A stretch of DNA of 64,000 bases from Croceicoccus sp. Ery15. GTDB lineage: Bacteria; Pseudomonadota; Alphaproteobacteria; Sphingomonadales; Sphingomonadaceae. Shown in pieces: positions 20,485 through 28,906 of this stretch. The notes under the pieces were generated by a model. The model did no database searches. It was not told the origin of the DNA and saw nothing but the letters and a program-made list of their open reading frames with translations. Position numbers and translations under genes: made by a program. Numbering within the stretch: the first letter of the stretch is position 1; the number at the start of each line of letters is the position of its first letter. The stretch covers positions 682,001 through 746,000 of the forward strand of contig NZ_CP087588.1 in assembly GCF_020985305.1 (NCBI RefSeq), read 5' to 3'.

Positions 20485-21979
20485 AGCGGGAGGCGAGGCG
20501 GAGCCGGATGTTCCGCTCGCGCTCATTACCGAAACCGCGCATGGCCCCCGCATCGCCGCTGCCACGCGCGCCGCCGGGGCGGCGGGTGTGCGCATCGGCA
20601 CCATGCTGGCCGATGCCCGCGCCTTGTGTCCCGCGCTGGAAGTGCGCCCTGCCGATCCGGCGGGCGATCTTGCCTTTCTGGAACGGCTGGCCGTGTGGGC
20701 GCAACGCTGGGGGCCATGGAGCGCGCTGGACCCGCCCGACGGGGTGATCGTCGACATCACCGGCGCGGCCCATCTGTTCGGCGGCGAGCAACGCCTGCTG
20801 GATGATGCGGCGCGCGTGTTCGCGGCGCGCGGTTTGACGGTGCGGCTGGCCATCGCACCCACGGCAGGCGCGGCATGGGCGCTGGCGCATTACGGGAGAG
20901 CCCGTCAGGGAAAGGGCGGGCTGGTGCTGGACGGGGGAGAGGATATCGCTGCCAGCCTGGCCCCTTTGCCGGTCGCGGCACTGCGGCTGGACGACGATGT
21001 GCTGCTGGTGCTGCGACGGCTGGGGCTGAAACGGGTGGGCGATCTGGACGGGATCGGCCGCGATGCGCTGTCGCGCCGGTTCCGCAACCGCCGTTCGGCC
21101 ATGGCCAATCCGCTGATGCGGCGCGACCAGATGATCGGACTGGTCCCCGAACCCATGCTGCCGGTCATCGGCAATCCGCCCGCCATGGTGCAATTGCGGC
21201 TGATGGAGCCGATCCGCCACTTGCCTTTGTTGGAAGTCGTGCTGGCCGATCTGGCCGCCGCGATGATGCGCATGCTGGAAGGGCGGGGCGAAGGGGCACG
21301 GCGGCTGGAACTCGCATGCTGGCGTGTCGATGGCGAAATCGCGATCCGCACGCTGGAACTGGCCGCCGCGACGCGCGATGCCGCCCATGTCTGCCGCCTG
21401 TTTGCCGAACGGATCGCCACGATCGATGCAGGGCTGGGGATCGAAATGGCGCGGCTGGTCGCCCGCTGGGCCGAGCCGCTGGGGCTGGCGCAGGCCGATC
21501 TGGATGCCTCGGCAGAGGTGCATGGAACCAGCCTTGCAGCCTGTATCGACCGGCTGTCGGCACGGCTGGGCACGCGCGCGGTGCGGCGACCGGTGCCTTT
21601 TGCCAGCCATGTGCCCGAACGCGCCCAGCGCTGGCAGGCGCCGCTGGAGCCGGTGCCCGCAGCGCAGGAGAGCTTTGCCTTTCACGCCCGCCCGTTCAGG
21701 CTGCTGGACAAGGCAGAGCCGATCGCGGTGCTTTATGCCACGCCCGACGGTTTGCCCCAACGCTTTCGCTGGCGCGGTCATGTCCACGATGTCGCGCGTG
21801 CCGAGGGGCCGGAACGGATCGCGCCCGAATGGTGGCGCGAAAAGGGTGCGGCGCGGCTGCGCGATTACTACCGGATCGAGGATGGCGAGGGACGGCGTTT
21901 CTGGATCTATCGGCTGGGGCTGGCCGGCGACGGGCGGGGCGGAGCACCTGACTGGTTCATGCAGGGCCTTTTCGCCTGA
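20351..21979 (+). CDS. imuB: Inactive Y-family polymerase ImuB
   Basis: 542 residues. Y-family fold: palm start RRVLAIWCARLAIDRWR, fingers with GPRIAAATRAAGAAGVRIGT, GVIVDITGAAHLFGGE, thumb helix-hairpin region RRLGLKRVGDLDGIGRDALSRRF, then a little-finger-like and C-terminal ImuB extension. The first catalytic acidic position (HxDxD in active enzymes) is replaced by AIWCAR, as expected for ImuB, which recruits DnaE2 rather than polymerising. The ATG at 20351 is chosen for GGAGG five bases upstream (20341-20345); ATG codons at 20336 and 20339 are alternatives. No QLxLF-like clamp motif was seen. Confidence 0.92.
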   Translation: MGDRSSPPVRSIMTPPTMAGTLQPDRRVLAIWCARLAIDRWRQAEAGGEAEPDVPLALITETAHGPRIAAATRAAGAAGVRIGTMLADARALCPALEVRPADPAGDLAFLERLAVWAQRWGPWSALDPPDGVIVDITGAAHLFGGEQRLLDDAARVFAARGLTVRLAIAPTAGAAWALAHYGRARQGKGGLVLDGGEDIAASLAPLPVAALRLDDDVLLVLRRLGLKRVGDLDGIGRDALSRRFRNRRSAMANPLMRRDQMIGLVPEPMLPVIGNPPAMVQLRLMEPIRHLPLLEVVLADLAAAMMRMLEGRGEGARRLELACWRVDGEIAIRTLELAAATRDAAHVCRLFAERIATIDAGLGIEMARLVARWAEPLGLAQADLDASAEVHGTSLAACIDRLSARLGTRAVRRPVPFASHVPERAQRWQAPLEPVPAAQESFAFHARPFRLLDKAEPIAVLYATPDGLPQRFRWRGHVHDVARAEGPERIAPEWWREKGAARLRDYYRIEDGEGRRFWIYRLGLAGDGRGGAPDWFMQGLFA

Positions 21980-22392
21980 GCTTCGTTCGCCTGGGCATTC
22001 GCCGACAGGTGTTTGACGCGATCACGCACGATCGCATTGCCGTGCAGCCTCAAAGATACCGGATGATGCAATGATGCAACAAATGCGAAGGGCGACGAGG
22101 TCAAAACCCCGCCGCCCGCACACGGAGGCCTTCCGTGCTATCTGTAAATGGCGCGATGCAATGGTTAACGCCAACATGCAAGCGCTTTGGTGCGAGTGGT
22201 ATTTTCGCCACTATCGCCCTGTCCTGCTGCGGAATCCAGCATATCTTTTGCGAAGTTTGCGCGGCTGCAGCGCATCGATTGATACTATGTCATGACATGA
22301 TTGCGGCCTTGTCTGTCATAATATTGCGATTGGTCTGAACGCCCTCGGTTCGTCGATTTTGCGGCGAGTGGGGCTAGCCAGCATGGCGCAAA
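21980..22392. other. Intergenic region between the two LexA-controlled units
   Basis: About 410 bases with lower GC than the flanks and no convincing gene. It contains the perfect 12-bp palindrome ATGTCATGACAT (22287-22298) and the inverted sequence CACGGAGGCCTTCCGTG (22121-22137). One small frame, GTG at 22135 to 22338, has GGAGG six bases upstream but a cysteine-rich composition unlike the neighbouring genes; that GGAGG also belongs to the inverted sequence. The promoter of the radical SAM operon must lie at its right end. Confidence 0.55.
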
Positions 22393-22407
22393 GAACATAA
22401 AGTGAAC
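22393..22407 (+). promoter_or_regulatory. LexA (SOS) box upstream of the radical SAM-udgX-dnaE2 operon
   Basis: GAACATAAAGTGAAC matches GAAC-N7-GAAC perfectly and shares the first eight bases with the imuA box. It ends 12 bases before the ATG of the radical SAM gene, overlapping its leader. Confidence 0.88.
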
Positions 22408-22419
22408 ACTGGAGTCGCA

Positions 22420-23679
22420 ATGGCACAGAAATCACTTATCGAACGACTGAAAGTCCTGGCGGATGCCGCCAAATATGATGCGTCCTGCGCATCGTCGGGC
22501 ACGTCGAAACGCGACAGCCTGAACGACAGGGGGCGGGGCGGCAAAGGCATTGGATCGACCGAGGGCATGGGCATCTGCCACGCCTATGCGCCCGATGGTC
22601 GCTGCATATCCTTGCTGAAACTGCTGCTGACCAACCATTGCGTGTTCGATTGCCATTACTGCGTGAACCGCAAGAGTTCGAATGTGGAGCGCGCGCGCTT
22701 TACCCCGCGCGAGGTCGCCGATCTCACCCTCTCGTTCTACAAGCGCAATTATATCGAGGGGTTGTTCCTATCCTCGGGCATCATTCGCAATTCCGATCAC
22801 ACGATGGAGCAATTGGTCGAAACGGCGCGCATCCTGCGCGAGGAGCATGATTTTCGCGGCTATATCCATTTGAAGACCATTCCCGAGGCCGATCCCGAAA
22901 TCGTCCGGCGGGCAGGGCTTTATGCCGATCGCATCTCGATCAATGTCGAATTGCCGACCGATGCGGGGCTGGCCCGGCTGGCGCCCGACAAGAATGCGCA
23001 TCGGATCGATGGCGCGATGGGCGCAATGCGCAATGCCATTGCCGAAGGGCGCGACGCGAAGAGGCGTTTCCGCCATGCGCCGGCATATGCGCCCGCGGGG
23101 CAGTCGACACAGATGATCGTGGGTGCCGACGGGGCCAGCGATGCCGATATCGTAAGCCGCGCCAGCGCGCTTTACGGGCGGCACCGGCTGCGGCGCGTCT
23201 ATTACTCGGCCTTCAGCCCCATTCCCGATGCCAGCGCGGTGCTGCCGTTGAAACGCCCGCCACTGGTGCGCGAGCACCGGCTTTACCAGTCGGACTGGCT
23301 GATGCGCTTTTACGGGTTTTCTCCGGCGGAAGTGGCCGATGCCGCCGGGGCGGACGGTATGTTGCCGCTGGACATCGACCCCAAGCTGGCATGGGCACTG
23401 AAGTTCCGCGACAGCTTTCCCGTCGACGTCAATCGCGCTTCGAAAGAGGCTTTGCTGCGGGTACCGGGACTGGGAACGCGCGGCGTGGCCCAGATCCTTA
23501 GCGCACGGCGGCATCGCGCCTTGCGACTGGACGATGTGGCCAGGCTGACCGTGTCGGTTGCAAAGCTGCGTCCCTTTATCGTCACGGTCGACTGGCGGCC
23601 CGTCGCGCTGATCGACCGCGCCGATCTGAAGGCGCTGGTCGCGCCCGATACGGGGCGGCAACTGGACCTGTTCGCATGA
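22420..23679 (+). CDS. Radical SAM protein, DNA modification/repair type (UDG-linked)
   Basis: 419 residues. A radical SAM cluster motif C74-x3-C78-x2-C81 (HCVFDCHYC) follows a conserved GMGICHAYAPDGRCISLLKLLLTN region (in part). GLFLSSGI, the IHLKTIPEAD region and ISINVELPT fit the barrel. A helix-hairpin-helix (LLRVPGLGTRGVAQILSARR) near the C terminus suggests DNA binding, and the protein ends QLDLFA, a beta-clamp-binding motif (414-418). This matches the family known as rSAM_link_UDG, always near a UDG-like gene; its reaction is unknown. The ATG at 22420 has GGAG five bases upstream; a GTG at 22402 lies inside the LexA box and is unlikely. Confidence 0.92.
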   Translation: MAQKSLIERLKVLADAAKYDASCASSGTSKRDSLNDRGRGGKGIGSTEGMGICHAYAPDGRCISLLKLLLTNHCVFDCHYCVNRKSSNVERARFTPREVADLTLSFYKRNYIEGLFLSSGIIRNSDHTMEQLVETARILREEHDFRGYIHLKTIPEADPEIVRRAGLYADRISINVELPTDAGLARLAPDKNAHRIDGAMGAMRNAIAEGRDAKRRFRHAPAYAPAGQSTQMIVGADGASDADIVSRASALYGRHRLRRVYYSAFSPIPDASAVLPLKRPPLVREHRLYQSDWLMRFYGFSPAEVADAAGADGMLPLDIDPKLAWALKFRDSFPVDVNRASKEALLRVPGLGTRGVAQILSARRHRALRLDDVARLTVSVAKLRPFIVTVDWRPVALIDRADLKALVAPDTGRQLDLFA

Positions 23680-25166
23680 CTGCGCTGCAACATGTGCGGC
23701 TGGGTGCCTATCACGTGGTGCCAATGGCCTCGCCCGACGATTTCGACGAATGGCGCGATCATGCGCGGCGTATGGTCATGGCCGATGTGCCGCCCGACCG
23801 CGTGGCATGGACCGAACCGGGCGGACCGGCGGGCAATCTGTTCACGCATGGTGACCGCCGCTTGCCCGCACCCGACCGCGAGGCGCCGCCGCCGCGCGTA
23901 TCGCGGCGTTTTATCGAAATTGCGAAGACCGTGATCCTGCATGCCGATACCGACAGGTTCGCACTGCTGTATCGCGTGCTGTGGCGATTGCAGTCGAAAC
24001 CCCGCCTGATCGAGGACGGGGCCGATGCGGACATACGCGCCATGGCCGATATGGCGCGGGGCGTGCGGCGCGACATTCACAAGATGCGGGCCTTTTTACG
24101 CTTCCGCGAGATCGAGCATGAGGGCGGCGAATATTTCGTCGCATGGTTTGAACCGCAGCATCACATCCTGCGCCATAATGCGGGTTTCTTCACGCGTCGC
24201 TTTGCCAATATGCGCTGGTCGATCCTGACCCTGCGGGGCAGCCTGCATTGGGATGGCGATACGTTGCGCGAAGGGCCGCCCGCCACGCGCGCCGATGCGC
24301 CGAACGGCGATCCGGTAGAGGGGATGTGGCGCGCCTATTACGCATCGATCTTCAATCCCGCTCGGTTGAAGGTCGACGCGATGCTGAAGGAAATGCCGCG
24401 CCGATACTGGAAAAATATGCCCGAAACGCAGCTGATTCCCGAACTGATCGCGGGGGCGCAAGCGCGCGAGGCGGCCATGGTTTCGGCAGGCGCGATGGAA
24501 AATGGCGAACGGCCCGCAACGCTGGATGCGGTGGACAAGGCGATCCATGCCTGCGCGCGCTGCCCCATCGGCGCGCTGGAAAACCGCGCGGTGATGGGTG
24601 AAGGGACGCCCGATGCCCCGCTGATGATCATGGGCGAGCAACCGGGCGATATCGAGGACCGGCAGGGACGCCCTTTCGTCGGTCCGGCGGGGCAATTGCT
24701 GGACGTGCATCTGGAACGCGCGGGGATCGACCGTCGTGCGGCCTATGTCACCAATGCGGTCAAGCATTTCAAATATGTGTCGGGGGATGTGCCTGATCGG
24801 GGCGTGCCAAATCGTGGCGTATCCGGTCGCGGCGCATCCGGTCGCGGCAAGCGGCGCCTGCACCAGAATCCCTCTGCCCGGGAAATCGACATCTGCCGCT
24901 GGTGGGTAGAGGCGGAGCGCGCCATCGTGCGGCCAAAGCTGGTGCTGGCGCTGGGCGCCAGCGCGGCGCGCAGCGTGTTGGGCAAGACAATATCGGTCAC
25001 CAAGGCACGCGGCACGCCTGTGCCGCTGGACGATGACAGCGAGCTGTGGGTGACGGTGCACCCGTCCTATCTGTTGCGGTTGGAGGGACCTGCGCGCAAA
25101 GAGCAGGCGCGGCTGTTCGACGCCGATCTGGCGGCCGTCGCGGCGCGTCTTCGGGAACTGGCGTAA
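23676..25166 (+). CDS. udgX: UdgX-family uracil-DNA binding protein with N-terminal DUF4130 domain
   Basis: 496 residues in two parts. Residues 1 to about 255 match the DUF4130-type domain often fused to UdgX. The C-terminal half (about 280-496) is a UDG fold with motif GEQPGDIEDRQGRPFVGPAG (320-339), the KRRLH loop with His396 (the residue that bonds covalently to deoxyribose in UdgX), and HPS (462-464). Cys293, Cys296 and Cys407 are likely Fe-S ligands, with His364 in VKHF a possible fourth. Directly before KRRLH lie four pentapeptide repeats (371-390). The ATG overlaps the radical SAM stop (ATGA). UdgX tightly captures uracil-DNA; its benefit to the cell is unclear. Confidence 0.93.
   Translation: MTALQHVRLGAYHVVPMASPDDFDEWRDHARRMVMADVPPDRVAWTEPGGPAGNLFTHGDRRLPAPDREAPPPRVSRRFIEIAKTVILHADTDRFALLYRVLWRLQSKPRLIEDGADADIRAMADMARGVRRDIHKMRAFLRFREIEHEGGEYFVAWFEPQHHILRHNAGFFTRRFANMRWSILTLRGSLHWDGDTLREGPPATRADAPNGDPVEGMWRAYYASIFNPARLKVDAMLKEMPRRYWKNMPETQLIPELIAGAQAREAAMVSAGAMENGERPATLDAVDKAIHACARCPIGALENRAVMGEGTPDAPLMIMGEQPGDIEDRQGRPFVGPAGQLLDVHLERAGIDRRAAYVTNAVKHFKYVSGDVPDRGVPNRGVSGRGASGRGKRRLHQNPSAREIDICRWWVEAERAIVRPKLVLALGASAARSVLGKTISVTKARGTPVPLDDDSELWVTVHPSYLLRLEGPARKEQARLFDADLAAVAARLRELA
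24786..24845 (+). repeat. Four 15-bp units encoding a pentapeptide repeat in UdgX
   Basis: Units encode DVPDR, GVPNR, GVSGR and GASGR; the last two differ by one base (GGCGTATCCGGTCGC and GGCGCATCCGGTCGC). The array ends one codon before the KRRLH catalytic loop. The basic, glycine-rich repeat lengthens the loop that reaches into DNA. Confidence 0.88.
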
Positions 25167-25237
25167 TGGCGCGCTGTGGACTGTCTGTGGATAAAGCTGT
25201 GCGCAAACCTGATGATAGTGCTGTGGACGGGGCGGCA

Positions 25238-25252
25238 GAACGTGGGGGTAAC
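25238..25252 (+). promoter_or_regulatory. Degenerate LexA-like box upstream of dnaE2
   Basis: GAACGTGGGGGTAAC has one mismatch to GAAC-N7-GAAC. It lies in the 139-base gap between udgX and dnaE2, 53 bases before the dnaE2 ATG. It may be a weak or decayed operator, or chance. Confidence 0.25.
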
Positions 25253-25305
25253 CGGCCTGTTTTCGCGGTGACCCGTCCGCTTGTCAGGGGCCTGCCGGTG
25301 CCGCC

Positions 25306-28300
25306 ATGCCCGACGCGCCGTTAACGCCCGATCGTCGCCGGATAGAGATCGATACCGATGCATTGGGTGCGCCGCCGCGAGCGCCCTTTGTCGAACTTGG
25401 CCTCGTCTCGTGCTTTTCCTTCCTGCGCGGCGCGTCCGACGCGGTCGATCTGGTGATGACGGCGCGCGCTATGGGCTATGACGCCATCGGGATTGCCGAT
25501 GCAAATTCGCTGGCAGGCGTGGTCCGCGTACATGGCGAGGCAGAGACTTTGCGTTTGCGCCCGGTGATCGGCGCGCGGATCGAAACGGTCGAGGGGCTGG
25601 CCTTTCTTGCCTATCCCGAAACGCGCGCGGCCTATGGCCGGTTGTCGCGGCTGATCAGCAAGGGGCGGATGCAGACCTTGTCGGGCGCATGGCAGGACAA
25701 GGGCGTGTGCGAGATCGATCTGGCGATGCTGGCCGAACATGCGGCGGATGATGGCGGGCACGGCGCCTTGCATCTGATTGCCTTGCCGCCACCCGATCTG
25801 GATACGCCGTTCCGCGTCAGCCTGCCGGGCAATGTGATGCCGATTGGCGGGGGGCAGGCAGAGCCGGTTGCGCAAAGCCTGTCCTTTGCCGGCCTGGTGC
25901 CGCATCTGGCGCAATTATTGCCATCGCTGGGCCATATCGCGGCCAGCCATCTCTATCGCGGCGATGATGTGGCGCGGATCGGCAGGCTGGATGCGCTGGC
26001 GTGCGCCCATGGGCTGGGCCTGCTGGCCACGAATGACGTGCATTACCACGCACCCGACCGCCGCCCGTTGCAGGATGTGATGACCGCGATCCGGCACAAG
26101 ACCACGGTGGCAAGGGCGGGGCATTTGCTGCACGCCAATGCCGAACGGCATCTGAAAGCGCCCGAGGAGATGCAACGCCTGTTCTCGCGCTGGCCGCATG
26201 CGATCCGCGCCGCCCGCGATCTGGCGGACCGCTGCCGGTTCAGCCTGAACGAATTGCGCTATGAATATCCCGATGAGATCTATCCCGAAGGCCGCACCCC
26301 GCAGCAGCATCTGGAAGTGCTGACATGGGAAGGCGCGGACAGACGTTATCCCAGTGGTTTGCCGGAAACCATTCGCGCGACGCTGGAGCGTGAACTGGCG
26401 CTGATCGCAAAGCTCGACCTCGCGCGCTATTTCCTGACGATCCACGATATCGTCCGCTTCGCGCGCAGTGTCGATCCGCCGATATTGTGTCAGGGGCGCG
26501 GGTCGGCGGCCAATTCGGCGGTCTGCTATTGTCTTGAGATTACGGCCGTCGACCCGGCGCGCCATGCGCTGCTGTTCGACCGCTTCATTTCCGAAGAGCG
26601 CAAGGAGCCGCCCGATATCGACGTCGATTTCGAGCATGAGCGGCGCGAGGAAGTGATACAGCATATTTACGAGAAATACGGTCGCCACCGCGCGGGACTG
26701 TGCGCCACGGTCATCCATTACCGGCCACGCATGGCGATCCGCGAAGTGGGCAAGGCGATGGGCCTGTCGGAAGATGTCACGGCCAAACTTGCGGGCACCG
26801 TATGGGGCGGTTGGGGGCGCGAGATCGGCGAGGCGCATGTGGCCGAAACCGGCATGGACATCAGCGATCCGCATTTGCGGCGGGTTCTGAAGCTTACCCA
26901 GCAGATGATTGGAATGCCGCGACATCTGTCTCAACACGTGGGCGGCTTTATTCTGACGCAAGGCGCGCTGACCGAAACCGTGCCCATTGGCAATGGCGCC
27001 ATGCCCGATCGCAGTTTCATCGAATGGGACAAGGACGATATCGAGGCGCTGGGCATATTGAAGGTGGACGTGCTGGCGCTGGGCATGCTGACCTGCATTC
27101 GCAAATGTCTTGATCTTGTGCGCGATCATCATGGCCGCGCGCTGACTTTGGCCAGTGTCCCGCGCGAGGATCCGGAAACCTATGCGATGCTGCGGCGCGG
27201 GGATTCGCTGGGCGTTTTCCAAGTGGAAAGCCGCGCGCAAATGAACATGCTGCCGCGGCTGCGCCCGCGCGAGTTCTATGATCTGGTCATACAGGTCGCC
27301 ATCGTGCGCCCCGGTCCGATTCAGGGGGACATGGTGCACCCCTTCCTGAAACGCCGGAGGGGAGAAGAGCGGGTGGAAATTCCGGCCCCGGGCCCCGCGC
27401 ATGGTCCGCCTGACGAGCTTTCCAGCATTCTGGGGCGTACATTGGGCGTGCCGATCTTTCAGGAGCAGGCGATGAAGATCGCGCTGGACGCGGCGAAGTT
27501 CAATTCGGCCGAAGCCAACCGGCTGAGGAAAGCGATGGCGACGTTCCGTTCGCGCGGCATGGTCGATGAATTGCAGGACATGATGGTCGAGCGCATGGTG
27601 AAGCGCGGCTATGACCGCGATTTCGCGCAGCGCTGTTTCAACCAGATCAGGGGGTTTGGCGAATATGGCTTTCCCGAAAGCCACGCGGCCAGCTTTGCCC
27701 ATCTGGTCTATGTGTCGAGCTGGCTGAAATGCCATTACCCTGCCGCTTTCGCCTGCGCCTTGCTGAATTCGCAGCCGATGGGCTTTTATGCGCCCGCCCA
27801 GATCGTGCGCGATGCGGCCGAACACGGAGTAGAGGTGCGACCGGTGGATGTGAACCTGTCGCAATGGGATTGCACGCTGGAACCCGCGCGTGGCGATACG
27901 GTGGCGCTGCGGTTGGGGTTGCGACAGGTGGACGGACTGCCCGAACATGTCGCGGCGCGGCTGATCGCTGCCAGGGAAGAACTGAACGGTGAGGATAGGG
28001 CCGCATTTTCCGATGTGGCCGCGCTGCGCGAATATTCGGGCATTCCCGCGGCGCATATCGAACGACTTGCCAGTGCCGATGCGTTCGGTTCGCTGCGGAT
28101 TACCCGCAGGCAGGCCCTGTGGGATGCGCGTTCGATCGTTTCGGCCCCGCCATTGCCCCTGTTCGAAGCAGCGCGTGCCAGAGATCCGCGGGTGCGGGAC
28201 GAAGGGGCGGAGGTCACGCCTGCCATTCTGCCCGCGATGCCCTTGTCCGAAGAAGTCGTCGCGGATTACCAGACCACGCGCCTGTCGCTAAAGGCGCATC

Positions 28301-28905
28301 CCATGGCGTTCCTGCGCGCAGGCCTCGCCGAACGCGGCTTTATCCGCGCCTGCGACCTGCGCGAACGCAAATACCGGTCGAATGTGCAAGTGGCGGGCGT
28401 TGTGCTGATCCGCCAGCGGCCCGGCAGCGCCAAGGGCGTGTGCTTTATCACGCTGGAGGACGAGACGGGGGTGATCAATCTGGTCGTCTGGCCGCATCTG
28501 AAAGAGAAATATCGCCGCGTGGTGATGGGGGCGCGGCTGATGGAGGTGCGCGGGCGGGTCGAATATGACGACGATGTCGTCCATGTGATCGTCCAGCAGA
28601 TGTTCGATGCCAATCACGCCCTGCATGCCTTGTCGGACGATGTCATGCCCGCCGTAATGGCCCGTGCCGATCACGTGCAAAGCCCGCTGCCCGAGAAATC
28701 CGGACGCGGAGGTAACTTGTGCGACGATCCGCGCAAGGACCGCCCGGCCGACCCGCATGGTAGCGCGCCCGACGGGGCGAAGCAGCCGATCGATCCGTGG
28801 GAGCCGCCGCCCGCAGGCAATCGCGAATGCGGGTTTCAGGGGCGCCATCCGCGCGATATGCGCATTATTCCGCGGATCCTGCCGCCGTCTCGGGACTTTC
28901 ACTAG
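25306..28905 (+). CDS. dnaE2: Error-prone DNA polymerase III alpha subunit DnaE2
   Basis: 1199 residues. An N-terminal PHP domain (FVELGLVSCFSFLRGAS at about 28-44, YDAIGIADANSLAG) is followed by the C-family polymerase core with GRGSAANSAVCYCL and catalytic aspartates in DIDVDFEHERR, then tandem HhH, an OB fold (VQVAGVVLIRQRPGSAKGV) and the DnaE2-type C terminus HPRDMRIIPRILPPSRDFH. It performs SOS mutagenic translesion synthesis with ImuA and ImuB. The C-terminal linker is Pro/Asp rich. It is the third gene of the operon led by the radical SAM gene, 139 bases behind udgX. The ATG at 25306 has no clear Shine-Dalgarno. Confidence 0.95.
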   Translation: MPDAPLTPDRRRIEIDTDALGAPPRAPFVELGLVSCFSFLRGASDAVDLVMTARAMGYDAIGIADANSLAGVVRVHGEAETLRLRPVIGARIETVEGLAFLAYPETRAAYGRLSRLISKGRMQTLSGAWQDKGVCEIDLAMLAEHAADDGGHGALHLIALPPPDLDTPFRVSLPGNVMPIGGGQAEPVAQSLSFAGLVPHLAQLLPSLGHIAASHLYRGDDVARIGRLDALACAHGLGLLATNDVHYHAPDRRPLQDVMTAIRHKTTVARAGHLLHANAERHLKAPEEMQRLFSRWPHAIRAARDLADRCRFSLNELRYEYPDEIYPEGRTPQQHLEVLTWEGADRRYPSGLPETIRATLERELALIAKLDLARYFLTIHDIVRFARSVDPPILCQGRGSAANSAVCYCLEITAVDPARHALLFDRFISEERKEPPDIDVDFEHERREEVIQHIYEKYGRHRAGLCATVIHYRPRMAIREVGKAMGLSEDVTAKLAGTVWGGWGREIGEAHVAETGMDISDPHLRRVLKLTQQMIGMPRHLSQHVGGFILTQGALTETVPIGNGAMPDRSFIEWDKDDIEALGILKVDVLALGMLTCIRKCLDLVRDHHGRALTLASVPREDPETYAMLRRGDSLGVFQVESRAQMNMLPRLRPREFYDLVIQVAIVRPGPIQGDMVHPFLKRRRGEERVEIPAPGPAHGPPDELSSILGRTLGVPIFQEQAMKIALDAAKFNSAEANRLRKAMATFRSRGMVDELQDMMVERMVKRGYDRDFAQRCFNQIRGFGEYGFPESHAASFAHLVYVSSWLKCHYPAAFACALLNSQPMGFYAPAQIVRDAAEHGVEVRPVDVNLSQWDCTLEPARGDTVALRLGLRQVDGLPEHVAARLIAAREELNGEDRAAFSDVAALREYSGIPAAHIERLASADAFGSLRITRRQALWDARSIVSAPPLPLFEAARARDPRVRDEGAEVTPAILPAMPLSEEVVADYQTTRLSLKAHPMAFLRAGLAERGFIRACDLRERKYRSNVQVAGVVLIRQRPGSAKGVCFITLEDETGVINLVVWPHLKEKYRRVVMGARLMEVRGRVEYDDDVVHVIVQQMFDANHALHALSDDVMPAVMARADHVQSPLPEKSGRGGNLCDDPRKDRPADPHGSAPDGAKQPIDPWEPPPAGNRECGFQGRHPRDMRIIPRILPPSRDFH

Positions 28906-28906
28906 G

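Noticed and set aside
22073..22088. 15-base sequence GATGCAACAAATGCG also found near 39782-39796
   Set aside because: A shared 15-mer between two places is expected by chance several times in 64 kb compared against itself.
22135..22338. Possible 67-residue cysteine-rich protein from a GTG with GGAGG six bases upstream
   Set aside because: The GGAGG is part of an inverted repeat, the product has no recognised features, and the region has no coding bias. Kept only as a note within the spacer.
25915..28056. 713-codon open frame on the minus strand inside dnaE2
   Set aside because: Fully antisense to conserved polymerase motifs; no ribosome-binding site and no recognisable domain.
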